Shown: positions 45,373 to 55,980, counted from the stretch's first letter. The stretch: 64,000 nt of DNA from Bacillota bacterium (GCA_023393125.1 JAEWMQ010000073.1:17398-81397); one strand, 5' to 3'. The notes: generated by a model not told the origin, from the sequence alone. Numbers and translations: made by a program.

Positions 45373-45900
45373 CTAGCTTTTGGGGGACATTTGCCTTCTT
45401 AACTGTTCTATAAACCGTTTTTCTGTATCTTCATCAAGATATCTTCTTGGAATTATATGAGCTGCAAATCCACTTATATATATAAGAATCATATCTTTAT
45501 ATACCTTTATTTCTTTAATACTTTCTATTAATACTGTTTCTGATATAGAATCTCCTTTTATTACTAGTGTTTCATCGATAATTTCCAAACTCTTTTTTCC
45601 AAATATGGATGAATTATCACCTTCGCTTAAATTTTTATCAACTGATTTGGCTATTATTTTTTTATATCTCTTAGGATACCTTAAAATCCAGACAACCGAA
45701 AATATTATAGCTACTGTAATACCATATATCCTTGATTTTTCAAGTGAACTTACGGCTATACAGTATAATGGTATAGAGAATATTAAAGGCATAATATACC
45801 TATGGGTATTAAATGTTTTTTTCTGTGCTTTAGAATTTTCCAAATGATATATATTAAAATTTATGTAGTCTTCTTTTGCTATTTCAAAGTTTATTTTCAT
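45373..45900 (-). CDS. YcxB-like membrane protein
   Basis: 175 residues. Two closely spaced TM helices (about 36-55 and 58-75) followed by a soluble beta-rich tail with SLEIIDETLVIKGDS and AAHIIPRRYLDEDTEKRFIEQL, typical of YcxB-like proteins. Function unknown. Confidence 0.75.
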   Translation of the reverse strand: MKINFEIAKEDYINFNIYHLENSKAQKKTFNTHRYIMPLIFSIPLYCIAVSSLEKSRIYGITVAIIFSVVWILRYPKRYKKIIAKSVDKNLSEGDNSSIFGKKSLEIIDETLVIKGDSISETVLIESIKEIKVYKDMILIYISGFAAHIIPRRYLDEDTEKRFIEQLRRQMSPKS

Positions 45901-45954
45901 TACTAATCTCCCCTACATTAATAAATTATTAAATTTTCAAACACGTATATCTTA

Positions 45955-46372
45955 CTATAGCAATGTTTTTATCATACTTATTGCTTCCTTTAATATAACA
46001 ACTGACTTCTGTTTGGTAATATACTTTGTAAATATCTCATTAAGCTTATGACACTCTTCCTCTAGAATCCCTACTATCACTTCAATATCATTTTTCTCAA
46101 ACCACTTAATACTGCTACTTGCCTCTAAGAAATTATGATTTCTCATATCAACAACCGCCTGTGTAATCTTGTTTTGAATGATATCCTCTCTGTACAAGGT
46201 AGTGTCTCTATATAATGCTCACAAGGTTCTAAAGTATATATAAGGTAGCTCCTTCATTCTTTTCTGAATTTCTCTTTATAGCATTGATTTTTGCATATAC
46301 ATCACTATAAGCTTCGTCATATCCCTCTCCTTCCTTTACTAAGATTTCTTCCAGTAAAGGTGTTATGCTAAT
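45955..46372 (-). pseudogene. Decayed RibD-type deaminase gene
   Basis: Pieces in three frames line up with riboflavin-type deaminases: YAKINAIK (normally HAEINAI, so the zinc His and catalytic Glu are lost), then GATLY, then in a second frame TLEPCEHY and LPCTERI (normally TLEPCxHxGxTPPCT), then in a third frame the 80-codon tail DIIQNKITQAVVDMRNHN and VGILEEECHKLNEIF. At least two frameshifts. Not functional. Confidence 0.75.
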
Positions 46373-46566
46373 CTAAAAATGGATCTTTCCATAGATGATT
46401 GATTCAAGTGGAGCTTATGGTATAATAAAATACCTAATTATACTAGAAATAAAACTTGCTTATGGACTAAATTATTAAATTGTTAGACCCTAGCCTTATT
46501 TATTTATGCCTATCAATTTATAAATTCTAGATACTTTCAAATGTACCCTAATATCAACTACTCTAA

Positions 46567-48738
46567 TTACTTACTCATCATCCTCCTAATACCTTCAATA
46601 TCAATATATTCGCTCATATATTGTTTCCTTAGAAGTTCCATATGCACATATTCATCAAATTTATTATGATTGTTCATACTTTCTCGAATTACTTGATCAT
46701 CTATCTTTTCCACTTCATTAATTTCTCGAATAAATAATTGCAAGAACTCTTGCTGCGCTAATGTAGAGTAAACCATTATTGCATATTCATTGACTACTGA
46801 GATTTTAGATATTTGAAGTGCTCTTTTTACTTCCCCTGATTTAAGAATCATACCTAATGCTTTCATTTCTTTTGTTCCCAACCATGGCAAAATCAAATAG
46901 CTATTCTCCCCTATCTGGCTAATACTTCTTTTTAAAATAGCTATTTTATGTGCAAGCGCTCTTGCTTCTTGTAATCTTTCTTTAGCGCTTGGTAACAAAT
47001 AAGGATAGTCTGTTTCTTCCATCAATACTTGTTTCATACGTTGGACTATTTTAGTATGAACTTCTCCCCTTTCACCTATCCATAGCTTCTGGGTACTTTT
47101 TTTGATAGGCTTTACCCACACTATCTTACCTTCTAAATCAGTTTCCACTACTTGCCATGCTTTACCTGCCAATGCAATATTAATACCGAGTGGTGGTAAA
47201 CTATTAATGGTCCCTATTGTACGTCCATCAAAATTTACTTTAAATTCCTCTTCATCCTTAAATACACTATAAAAACTATAATGATTCACAAGATGCTCTG
47301 CTTTCAATCCTATAATAAAAGTATTTTCTTCTGTCTTTTGTAGGTGTTCTATGTCTATAAGATGTCTTAGCAATGCTTTATAATCTTCTTGTGTCACTTC
47401 CTTAAACATAGGTAAAGTCAGTACTGATCTTGCCAGTTCAACTGCACTCATCTCACCTTTGCTAACTAACATGCTCATCGTTTGATGATAAAGGAGGCTA
47501 AAAGATAACTGCTTATGATTGATAGGCTCAATCCATTTTTCTCTTACACTCAGTTCAATAACAGCAATTATTCTAAGCAATTCCCAAGGTAATTCTTCGA
47601 TTGTCTCACCTTTTGCATTTACTTCCTCTTGATTGGTAAAATACATCTTTGAAATCCCTGTTCTTCTTCCAGACCTTCCTAAGCGTTGCATAAAGCTTGA
47701 GCAAGTATAGGGTGCGCCTACTTGCATTACTTGTTCTAATACACCAATATCAATGCCAAGTTCTAAAGTTAATGTTGCCGCAACTACAGATAATCTTTCT
47801 TGGTTCTTCATAGCTTGCTCTGCTTCTTCGCGTAAAAGTTTAGATATATTGCCATGATGTACATGAAAAATATCTGCTTCTCCCTTCATTAAAGCTAATT
47901 CTCGCATCTGACTAATGACTTCTTCAGCCTCTCCTCTACTATTTGTAAAAATAATAGTCTTTCCCTGTATACATTTTTTGTAAATAGACTCATAATACGC
48001 GTTATCTTCAGCCTGCTCTTTTTCTTTGTTCTGCCCTCTTTCCTTTTTAAACCAATTCACTGCAAGTCGAATCGTTCTTCTACTCTGATCTTGTAATATG
48101 GCTGTCTCTCTTGTTGTCCCCTGTGCCAACCACATAGCCGCTTCTTCACAATCCCCTAGTGTTGCAGACAATCCTACTCTTCTTGGTTTGCACCCTGTAA
48201 AGCGCTCAAGTTTAGTAAGTTGACACAAAAGTTGCCCGCCTCTATCTTCTCCCATCATAGCATGTACTTCATCAATTACTACAAATTGTAGCTGTCCAAA
48301 TAGTGTCATTAAATCTGAACTTCTCCTCATCAGCATAGCTTCTAAAGATTCTGGTGTAATTTGTAGTACCCCTCTAGGTCGTTCAAGCAGTCGTTTCTTT
48401 TGAACTGCTGATACATCCCCATGCCATTTGCAGACAGGTATGTCTGCTTCACTTAGCAAATCATTCAATCTTTCAAATTGATCATTAATCAACGCCTTCA
48501 ATGGACTAATGTATAACACTGAAACGGAATGATATTGCCCTTGACTTAATAACGAAACAATTGGGAAAAAAGCAGCCTCTGTTTTACCAGTGGCTGTTCC
48601 TGCTGAGATCAAAAGATGCTGGTCTGTGTCTAATATTGCTTCTATAGCTTTTCCTTGTATCTCTTTTAAACTATTCCATCCCTTATTATAAATAAATTCC
48701 TGTACAAAGGGAGCAAGTTTCTCAAATACATGACTCAT
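46567..48738 (-). CDS. DEAD/DEAH-box helicase, Lhr-like
   Basis: 723 residues. Motifs in order: Q region, I SAGTATGKTEAAF, II VVIDEVHAMM (DEVH), III GLSATLGD, IV/V IIFTNSRGEAEE and ELGIDIG, VI QRLGRSGRR, followed by an Lhr-type winged-helix region. Third gene of an operon with a BrxD-like ATPase and a TerB-N protein; overlaps the ATPase gene by 4 bases. Such triads are thought to form a DNA-acting complex in stress or defence settings. Confidence 0.9.
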   Translation of the reverse strand: MSHVFEKLAPFVQEFIYNKGWNSLKEIQGKAIEAILDTDQHLLISAGTATGKTEAAFFPIVSLLSQGQYHSVSVLYISPLKALINDQFERLNDLLSEADIPVCKWHGDVSAVQKKRLLERPRGVLQITPESLEAMLMRRSSDLMTLFGQLQFVVIDEVHAMMGEDRGGQLLCQLTKLERFTGCKPRRVGLSATLGDCEEAAMWLAQGTTRETAILQDQSRRTIRLAVNWFKKERGQNKEKEQAEDNAYYESIYKKCIQGKTIIFTNSRGEAEEVISQMRELALMKGEADIFHVHHGNISKLLREEAEQAMKNQERLSVVAATLTLELGIDIGVLEQVMQVGAPYTCSSFMQRLGRSGRRTGISKMYFTNQEEVNAKGETIEELPWELLRIIAVIELSVREKWIEPINHKQLSFSLLYHQTMSMLVSKGEMSAVELARSVLTLPMFKEVTQEDYKALLRHLIDIEHLQKTEENTFIIGLKAEHLVNHYSFYSVFKDEEEFKVNFDGRTIGTINSLPPLGINIALAGKAWQVVETDLEGKIVWVKPIKKSTQKLWIGERGEVHTKIVQRMKQVLMEETDYPYLLPSAKERLQEARALAHKIAILKRSISQIGENSYLILPWLGTKEMKALGMILKSGEVKRALQISKISVVNEYAIMVYSTLAQQEFLQLFIREINEVEKIDDQVIRESMNNHNKFDEYVHMELLRKQYMSEYIDIEGIRRMMSK

Positions 48739-50057
48739 ATTTCAAACCCCACATATTCGTCTTCTCCTTCATCAGAACCTATAGTATCTCCTATTTCAAA
48801 GGCTTTTTCTCTCACAAGTTGTTCAAATGCTACATTTTCTTCTTGCATCAAAATATTGAGAAGTCCCAGGTATTCTCTTACGATTTCACGAGGTGTCAGT
48901 AATTCATTTGCCCCCAATTGATTCATAATCTCTTGCATAAAAGCAATAATTTGTTTGAATTCTATATGTGTTGCATATTGATAATGTTCCGCATGAATAA
49001 CGGTTAACTTTTCGAGCAATACAAAAATCTCTTCATGACTTAACTGCTGTAATCTTATGATAGGGCTATTAAAATCAACATAGCCTTCCCGGATAAAACG
49101 ATTGTCAATTAATCTGCTTTTTAAAGCTTGATAACTAAAAAGTCCTCTTCGTTCATCTTCTATAAACTGTGGTGTTCCACCCATATATACTGCTAAATGT
49201 TCTGCTTTCCCTTGCATCACATCATTAAACATGGCTAGGAGTTTTTCATAGTTGTTTTCTCTAGACTGCTTATGAGAAACTTTATATAAATTGACACATT
49301 CATCAATAAAAAGAATAAGTCCTTTATACCCAACTTGTGCTGTAAAACTTGCAAACAACTTGATATACTCATACCAGTTGTCATCTGTAACAATTTCGCC
49401 TACCCCTAAGTATTCTCTTGCCTGCGTTTTATTGACGAATTCTCCTCTAAACCATTTTATAGCCGCTTGCTTTTTAGCCTCTTCTCCATGCATGTAACCT
49501 CGGTAGTACGTTGCTAATACATAGGCAAAGTCAAATCCGTGAGCAAAGCTATCCATCTTATTAATCGTTTCAAATATTTGAGCCTCAACAAGCTGAGCAA
49601 ACGATTCATCTATTGGTGAAACTCCTGTTTGAATTACCGCAGATTTTACGGAATTAATCCATTTTTGTAAAATAGCTTCTAGTGCCCCACCATCAGGCCT
49701 CACTTTTGTAGACAAGCGTTGCATAAGCTCCCGATAAGTTGCTAAACCTTGATTATTTGAACCCGACAACCTTTTCTCTGGTGATAGATCTACATCCGCT
49801 ACTACAAAGTCCCTATCCATAGCATAATTACGGATAATTTGAAGCAGAAAACTTTTTCCACTTCCATATCGTCCCATTATAAACCTAAAAGCGGCTGCCC
49901 CTTCAGATACACCTTCTAAATCTCTTAATATAGTCTCTACCTCTTTTTTTCTTCCTACTGCAATATGTTCAAGTCCTATACGCGGCACAACACCTGATGT
50001 CATCGAATTAATAATAGCTGTACTTATACGTTTTGGGATTTTAACATTTTCCATCAT
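48735..50057 (-). CDS. BrxD-like P-loop ATPase (DUF2791)
   Basis: 440 residues. Walker A GRYGSGKSFLLQ (about 62-73), Walker B LILFIDECVNLY (about 243-254), and an NNQGLATYRELM segment after strand 2. It matches the DUF2791 ATPases used in BREX (BrxD) and in TerB-linked operons. It probably loads or drives the helicase encoded next. ATGA overlaps on both sides show tight co-translation. Confidence 0.9.
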   Translation of the reverse strand: MMENVKIPKRISTAIINSMTSGVVPRIGLEHIAVGRKKEVETILRDLEGVSEGAAAFRFIMGRYGSGKSFLLQIIRNYAMDRDFVVADVDLSPEKRLSGSNNQGLATYRELMQRLSTKVRPDGGALEAILQKWINSVKSAVIQTGVSPIDESFAQLVEAQIFETINKMDSFAHGFDFAYVLATYYRGYMHGEEAKKQAAIKWFRGEFVNKTQAREYLGVGEIVTDDNWYEYIKLFASFTAQVGYKGLILFIDECVNLYKVSHKQSRENNYEKLLAMFNDVMQGKAEHLAVYMGGTPQFIEDERRGLFSYQALKSRLIDNRFIREGYVDFNSPIIRLQQLSHEEIFVLLEKLTVIHAEHYQYATHIEFKQIIAFMQEIMNQLGANELLTPREIVREYLGLLNILMQEENVAFEQLVREKAFEIGDTIGSDEGEDEYVGFEI

Positions 50058-53000
50058 TCACCAACCACCCTTGCAAAATAGTTTTTTATTTCCACCACAT
50101 ACTCTTCCATAATCACTGGAGGCATTATAGATGTATCAATCATTAAATCTCCCATGGACTCATAGAATGCTTCATTTATCTCATCCACTAACAAGTCTGC
50201 CATTGTCCCCAAATTCATAGCCAAATTATTTAAGCGTGTCTCTACCTCTTTATGGCTCCGTATAATTTGCAGCGCCTCCAGTTGATAGTCCTCTAACACT
50301 TCTAAAGCACTTGCCATTTCACTTATTTCTTCTGATATACCGGGTGCCTCTTGATGTGTTTGCTCAATTGCTTCTCCCCCAACTTCCTGCATTTCAATCT
50401 TAACTTCATTTGGAATTTGAATCTCACATCCTACTTCATCTTCTTGTAGTTCTAACAAAACTCTCATTTCTTCTGATTCATCTCGTAGCCCTTGCACCTT
50501 ATTGGCATCTAATCTAATAGACACTGGCTTATAGTCTTTTTCCTTTTGAGATGACAGTTTATCTTCCCTTTTTCTTTGCTCTAACCCCAGTCCCTCATCA
50601 ATAATCTTACAAAAAACTTCTTCCAATTCAATTCCTCTTAAACGTCCTGCAAATTCATACTTTTGCCTAAGCCTATTTTCTATGTACTTAGTAATACTAT
50701 CAAAGAAATTACTAAGTGGTGCATGCCCTAAAAAATCTATATATTGCCTCTGATATATTTCATTGCCAGCATAAATTGCGCTCTTATATACTTTTCTTGT
50801 CATACTTTTTTGCTCTTGTGGCATGAAAAACCGAAAAATATTTTGGTCATAGCTAGATTGCATAAATGCATCGATTCGATGAACAATCTGCGTTAATACT
50901 TCAATTAAAATCTCACTATAACCGGCAGTGTAAAACTTGCTTTTTTCAATATCATAATGCATAATCTTTAAAATATCTCTTTGGTCAATAACTGCTGTAC
51001 CTTCAATATAGTTTTTATAAAGATAAAGATTATAAAGATAATGCGTTGCAATCCTTTCATTTTCTCTCATCATTTCTGGCAAAAGATGCTCCATGTGATG
51101 TAGGAACATATAGTCGACTAACCACTCTTCAAGATAGGTATCGAGTTTAGGAAAGGTTGCTCTGTATACCTTCCATATCTGTTGAAGTAATTGATACCCT
51201 TCCTCTTTAGAGGTATACCCTACTTCATTAATAAGCTCGTAGATATATATAAAAATATATGATAAGTCTGTCTCAAGATAATTCCCTTTTTTTACCTGAC
51301 TACGCCAGTAAAAATACCATGCTCTCTGCCTACTGTCCATGGAATCATAGGTTGGCCAGTAACTCATAAAAGGTACAAACGGTACTGCCTTACCCTCAGC
51401 CCTTTTATTTTCCTCTGCTTTTCTTTTAAAGATTTCACCTGGTGAATTGTAAGTCGCCCTTACTTCAACACGCAAATTCCCTCCTCTTTGTGTAAAGTTC
51501 TTTGGAAAACTAATAGGAATCTGCTTTTCTTCATCTCCATCAATAATAAGCTGTACTCCAACTTCTTCATTTGCTACATCACGTGTGAACTTATAAGGCG
51601 CCGGTAAAGAAATAGCTTGGCCTAATGATCTAATAACTATCGTACTGGTTGCATAATTAATTTCAAAAAGCTTTGTAATAGCTTCTCGTTTAGTTGTGGA
51701 ATAGCTCTTCACGTCTTTTTTGAATAAACCTAACTTTAATCGGCTTTTTATGCCCTGAATACCTTGATATAATTTAGATGTATTAGTTTTAAAAGTCTCA
51801 TCTGGCTCTAACATGAGTATAATATCCCACTTAGTTTCTCGTAGAACTGGCTCCTTTTCAGCATAATGATAGGTGGTCATCACAATTCCCGTTGTTCTCT
51901 CAGTCTCTTGTCCATTCTTTTTATGCCCCTTTATAATATTCAAGTCACTTACATCACCTACGGCCATACATTGCTCTAAAAAAATTTTCTTCATTAAAAT
52001 TAATACTTTCCCTTGTTCTATTTTGCTTTTTAAAGTATTTACATATCTCATGAAAGTTCTTAAGTTTTCCTCATCACAAGGAACAACAACGCCACCATTC
52101 AACCCATATTTTCTTAAAAACTGTAAATGAGCTACTAAAATCTCTTCCTTGCTTCCCGCTACTTTCCAATCTAATTCATCAAATAATAATGCATGGGCTA
52201 ATCTTTCTAATCTCATACTTCCTCGATTGATAACCTCATCTGGTGTGAGTACCACAGGTGAGATCAATGTGCCATCCACTAACCTATTCATCTCACCAAC
52301 ACCTATTTTTCTAAGAAGGTTACTGCTTATCCACTTATCAAAGGCATAAATATAGCCATCTCTCTTTTGATCCAACACTTGGCTTGCTGATAAACATACA
52401 CCTTGATGTTCAAAAACAGGAACTCCAGTAGGAATACCCACTCCATTTTTCATGTCAGCCTGACATTTCAAAGCTAGTATCACTTCATTTTGATTCATCA
52501 ATATTTTATTAGAGTTTAAATCCCTTTTGATTGTTTCATCTCCACATGTTAAAAATACTTTTTCATACTTTGCAACAAATCTAGGAATTTCTGTATCTAC
52601 TATTTCACGTTGCGCCTCACCTTGAAATACTTCTTCTATGACTATTTCATTGGATAGGTCATAAATCTTGTAATTTGCCAACATGTACCGGGGTAATTGT
52701 TTCATATAGTACCATTCACTTTTAGGAATATTATACGTTCGATACAATATGTAATTTCTATCTAATAGCTTCTTACAACTCAAAGTAATTGGTGAAACCA
52801 TTGACATCTCAACATCAATATGAATATATGGTTGCTTAGAAAACTCTAGCAACTTCATCATACTTGCTGCATCTAACACTTCATAGCTTATAAGTGTAGA
52901 TAATTCATTTTTCTCTAATACCCAAATAGTATCCCCTTGTAAATAATAATACGCTCCTAATTGGCGAATATCTTGAAACGTTTCACGCTTCAAACACTCC

Positions 53001-53356
53001 TCGTCTGGGGCAAAATGATAATTAAATTGGATTTCACCACTAAACTTTCTAAACTCTAATCGATTTACTTGCTCTGTACATTCAATTTCTATCCCCTTAT
53101 TTTGAAAAAATTGATGTTGAATATCCTTATACAAGAGTTCTGCACATTCCAGCGAAATATTAAACCAATTCTCTTTGTGAGTTGGCTTAGCTTCTTTCAT
53201 ATATTTACACAAAACTGGATGTTTCATGATATCACGGTATATTAATGCCTTCCCCTTTAGAATAAACGATAGAGAAAAAGCATTTTCTTCAAACATTATT
53301 TGTAAAGTGATCGTTTTCATAAAAAGTTGATTTAAAACCTTTTTTAAAAATGACAT
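50054..53356 (-). CDS. Large TerB-N / TerB-C domain protein
   Basis: About 1100 residues. The middle part resembles a degenerate SNF2-like region (ERLAHALLFDELDWKVAG, GGVVVPCDEENLRTFMRYV, MTTYHYAEKE). TerB-N is clear at about 675-760: YFYWRSQVKKGNYLETDLSY then IYELINEVGY. A TerB-C-like part follows near 900-1000 (LDANKVQGLRDESEEM). First gene of the triad. ATG 53356 chosen, behind AGGGGAG. Ter-domain proteins are linked to membrane or phage-stress complexes; the exact role is unknown. Confidence 0.85.
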   Translation of the reverse strand: MSFLKKVLNQLFMKTITLQIMFEENAFSLSFILKGKALIYRDIMKHPVLCKYMKEAKPTHKENWFNISLECAELLYKDIQHQFFQNKGIEIECTEQVNRLEFRKFSGEIQFNYHFAPDEECLKRETFQDIRQLGAYYYLQGDTIWVLEKNELSTLISYEVLDAASMMKLLEFSKQPYIHIDVEMSMVSPITLSCKKLLDRNYILYRTYNIPKSEWYYMKQLPRYMLANYKIYDLSNEIVIEEVFQGEAQREIVDTEIPRFVAKYEKVFLTCGDETIKRDLNSNKILMNQNEVILALKCQADMKNGVGIPTGVPVFEHQGVCLSASQVLDQKRDGYIYAFDKWISSNLLRKIGVGEMNRLVDGTLISPVVLTPDEVINRGSMRLERLAHALLFDELDWKVAGSKEEILVAHLQFLRKYGLNGGVVVPCDEENLRTFMRYVNTLKSKIEQGKVLILMKKIFLEQCMAVGDVSDLNIIKGHKKNGQETERTTGIVMTTYHYAEKEPVLRETKWDIILMLEPDETFKTNTSKLYQGIQGIKSRLKLGLFKKDVKSYSTTKREAITKLFEINYATSTIVIRSLGQAISLPAPYKFTRDVANEEVGVQLIIDGDEEKQIPISFPKNFTQRGGNLRVEVRATYNSPGEIFKRKAEENKRAEGKAVPFVPFMSYWPTYDSMDSRQRAWYFYWRSQVKKGNYLETDLSYIFIYIYELINEVGYTSKEEGYQLLQQIWKVYRATFPKLDTYLEEWLVDYMFLHHMEHLLPEMMRENERIATHYLYNLYLYKNYIEGTAVIDQRDILKIMHYDIEKSKFYTAGYSEILIEVLTQIVHRIDAFMQSSYDQNIFRFFMPQEQKSMTRKVYKSAIYAGNEIYQRQYIDFLGHAPLSNFFDSITKYIENRLRQKYEFAGRLRGIELEEVFCKIIDEGLGLEQRKREDKLSSQKEKDYKPVSIRLDANKVQGLRDESEEMRVLLELQEDEVGCEIQIPNEVKIEMQEVGGEAIEQTHQEAPGISEEISEMASALEVLEDYQLEALQIIRSHKEVETRLNNLAMNLGTMADLLVDEINEAFYESMGDLMIDTSIMPPVIMEEYVVEIKNYFARVVGE

Positions 53357-53506
53357 AGCTTCTCCCCTTATCACTTACATTCGCATTAAATAATCTGATT
53401 TAATTATACAATATTTTTTATATAAAGCCATATTAGAATTACTTTTTATAAAGATTACTTATAAGCGTCAAATAACATTGTGTATTCAAAAATGGCCCCA
53501 TTGTAG

Positions 53507-53647
53507 CATTTGAATGTAGAATATTTGAAATATGTTCTAGAAGAACTTGCGAATGAAAAAACTAAAGAAAACTCTGAGGTAATCGAAAAGTATCTCCATA
53601 AACTGAATTACCTCAGCAATGTTATAGCAAAGCCCAATCATAGATAG
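53507..53647 (+). pseudogene. IS66-family transposase C-terminal remnant
   Basis: A 46-codon open tail, LNVEYLKYVLEELANEK with stop, matches the C-terminal YEYLKY-LE-LPN segment of IS66 transposases. Nothing else of the element was seen. The surrounding 53357-54057 has no gene. Confidence 0.6.
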
Positions 53648-53748
53648 CCCTATATATTTAATGCTTACGTGTATACTATTTTTCTAGATCGTATAAAGTA
53701 TCTTCCGTAATAATCCTTTAAATTTTATTATATTTCTATAAAAACTCC

Positions 53749-53788
53749 AAAATCCTCGAACCTAGATTATTCTAAGTTCGAGGATTTT
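53749..53788. terminator. Terminator-like hairpin in the IS graveyard
   Basis: AAAATCCTCGAAC / GTTCGAGGATTTT stem; a relative of the hairpin at 34049. No active gene feeds into it, so it is probably left over. Confidence 0.5.
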
Positions 53789-54057
53789 GTTAATGGAGGT
53801 AGGTCACATATTCTGATTTTCAATCTACCTCACATACTGGAGAGTTTGATAGACTGAATTACTTTCCGTATAGTTCACGAAATGCTAATTTATTTAACCT
53901 TACTTAGTTAAACCAATATTATTTTTATTGATTAAACATTCTCTTACCTGCAAATATCGTATAACGACATGTGCTAATTATTTTTAATTGTAAATAGGAT
54001 AAATATGGTAATACTTAAAGGTATAATAATTCTTACTATAATTAGCCTCAAGTCTAT

Positions 54058-54609
54058 TTATCCAAATATTAGGTGTTTAATCTGTCCAGTTGATTTATTA
54101 CCGAGACATTTATTTACAAAGTATGAAATATTATGTCCTAAAATTTCACTCTGAAGTCTGGCTTTTAAACCACTTAATGAGTTTGCCAATACCTCATTGA
54201 TGTGAAATTGTTCGACTAGTTGCGAAAAGCTAGTTTCAATACGTCTTCTATGTTTACTGATCCAATTTCTTAAGTCTTTTGGATAAGGCTTTTTACTATT
54301 ACTTCGTTTCAGCGCTAATAGTGTTATTCCTTTTTCAGACTTTAACTCTTGAGCAATTCGTTCACTGATATACCCTTTATCACCCAAAACAATAGTTTGA
54401 TAGGAGTTGGTTATGAGTTCCCAGAGGATTTCACGGTCATCTACGTTTGCAGCTGTTAGCTCTATATCCGTAATGTAGCCATCTAGGGTGACTATAGCAT
54501 GAAGTTTCAATCCATAGTAAGTTGTTTGTGGCATACTAGAAATACATAAGTATGCAGCATAAAAGTACATAACTGATGGCACAAAAAAGAGGCACTTGCT
54601 AACAACCAA
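54058..54609 (-). mobile_element. 5'-truncated IS982-family transposase
   Basis: About 170 residues of the C-terminal DDE part: YYGLKLHAIVTLDG, AANVDDREI, VLGDKGYISERIA (catalytic Asp), RRRIETSFSQL (catalytic Glu), then the family tail. The N-terminal third with the first Asp is missing, and I found no paired terminal repeats. Inactive. Confidence 0.8.
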
Positions 54610-54749
54610 TAATCCTTGATAATGTATAAGTGACCAAACTAATACTTATTAAGGAGATTGAAAGGATATTAAAATTGCCTCAACAAGATTATAGTAGACG
54701 CCCTTTTAAAAAATGACCGGATTTATCTTAGTGAAACAACGCGAAATAA

Positions 54750-54899
54750 GAATGGTCCCCATCCACTAAAATCAAAGATCCTCAAGTCATCCAACAAATC
54801 CAATATGAATATTCTACTTTACAAAGCTATCGTCTAGTAGCCACTAAACTGAACTTAAAAGTTCATCAGGTGGCAAGTGCATTAAAAAAAGAGGTATAG
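54750..54899 (+). pseudogene. HTH-like gene tail
   Basis: A 49-codon open frame without start ends YRLVATKLNLKVHQVASALK, which reads like a helix-turn-helix. Preceded by stops and other short pieces (LKLPQQDYSRRPFKK). Probably debris from a mobile element. Confidence 0.35.
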
Positions 54900-54920
54900 T
54901 GTTCAATCACTATACCTCTT
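54884..54920 (-). terminator. Terminator of the CBASS-type operon
   Basis: Perfect stem AAGAGGTATAGTG / CACTATACCTCTT then a T7 run on the minus strand, about 120 bases past the DUF1643 stop. Confidence 0.85.
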
Positions 54921-55040
54921 CATCCGATAGGGTGTATCTATAATCTGATTACTTTAATTACCTTCTACTACAATATGCCCGGTAATCCAAGTAATCAATT
55001 TTTAAAATATACTCACTTCTATTTTCAGTTTTAACTTTAC

Positions 55041-55556
55041 CTATATTTCATACTTTATCAGTTTCCAGTCCTTATTATATCCTCTACTAAGATGACAATT
55101 AACATTTCCTTTTCCATCCATAAAACAATATACTTTCTCTTTATGAACAACAAGTAAATTCTTTACACGTTCAATGTCTTGCCTATATGTACTTTTTTTC
55201 TCTGCATCTCTCCCCCATCCAATTATGATTATCTCTGAATCCTGAATGGCATTTTTAATATATTTCAGATTATATCTTTCTTGGGTCACATTCCTTAAAG
55301 TCAATGTCTTTTGTTGCTTACTTCTATAGGAAAATAAATTTACAATTTCTACACTACCATAACCTAAATCTACTAAATGATTATTTAAGTTCATTACTGT
55401 TGTATCCCACATTAATTCTGTTGCCTCACTAGGATTAATTCCAATAAATGTAGCCTTCAATCCATTTTCTTGCCATGTCCTTTTTAATGAATACCTATAG
55501 TTATTATCATCTGAATATATTACTTTGGTCTGTGTACTACTTGTATACTCTTTCAT
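55041..55556 (-). CDS. DUF1643-domain protein
   Basis: 171 residues. DUF1643 marks: the GINPSEATELMWD start (G-N-P-S), YGSVEIVNLFSYRSK and the later IIIIGWGRDAEK strand. Activity of the family is unknown. It is the last gene of the CBASS-type operon but 34 bases after the HAD remnant, so it may be a rider rather than a part of the system. Confidence 0.8.
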   Translation of the reverse strand: MKEYTSSTQTKVIYSDDNNYRYSLKRTWQENGLKATFIGINPSEATELMWDTTVMNLNNHLVDLGYGSVEIVNLFSYRSKQQKTLTLRNVTQERYNLKYIKNAIQDSEIIIIGWGRDAEKKSTYRQDIERVKNLLVVHKEKVYCFMDGKGNVNCHLSRGYNKDWKLIKYEI

Positions 55557-55590
55557 AAGATTACTCTATACCTCCTATCCAATCATCAAA

Positions 55591-55980
55591 TTATACTATG
55601 TGTTTTGGTGTACTTGACATAGAGCTTGTTATTTTTTCTTTTTCTTTATTATAAATCCTATTTGCTATATCTAGAACCTTATTGCAGTTCCACATATATG
55701 TGGTCGTTCCCTCTGTATAGTCTACTTCTGCATAGATATCTATTCGTGATTCTTTACGCAACTGCTCTACTTGTTTAAATGCTTTCATATCTTGTTTCGG
55801 ATAAATTGCAAAAGTACTTCCTCCGCCTTTTTTCACCACTGAAAATGCGGGTATATCACTTGGCTCATCTGCTATATAAATCATATTTTGGAAAGGAACT
55901 CTTGATAAGGCACAAACTGCTAAGTAATTATATAACCTTTCAAAATACAACTGGTCGGTAAATATAATATTAATACATTT
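55591..55980 (-). pseudogene. C-terminal piece of a HAD-family hydrolase
   Basis: Homology runs from INIIFTDQLYFERLYNYLA through the motif IADEPSDIPAFSVVK (HAD motif IV) to DYTEGTTTYMW. There is no motif I (DxDxT), and upstream the frame runs into the end of the P-loop gene in another register before a stop. The only starts are TTG/ATT. Almost certainly a truncated remnant, probably cut when the P-loop gene arrived. Confidence 0.65.

Noticed and set aside
48735..50057. BREX system
   Set aside because: The ATPase is BrxD-like and the helicase Lhr-like, but PglX methylase, PglZ, BrxC and BrxL are all missing.
53794..53806. AATGGAGGT, shared with the tmRNA 3' flank, as the second attachment site
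   Set aside because: Only about nine bases match, which is expected by chance in this length. Not enough for an attachment core.
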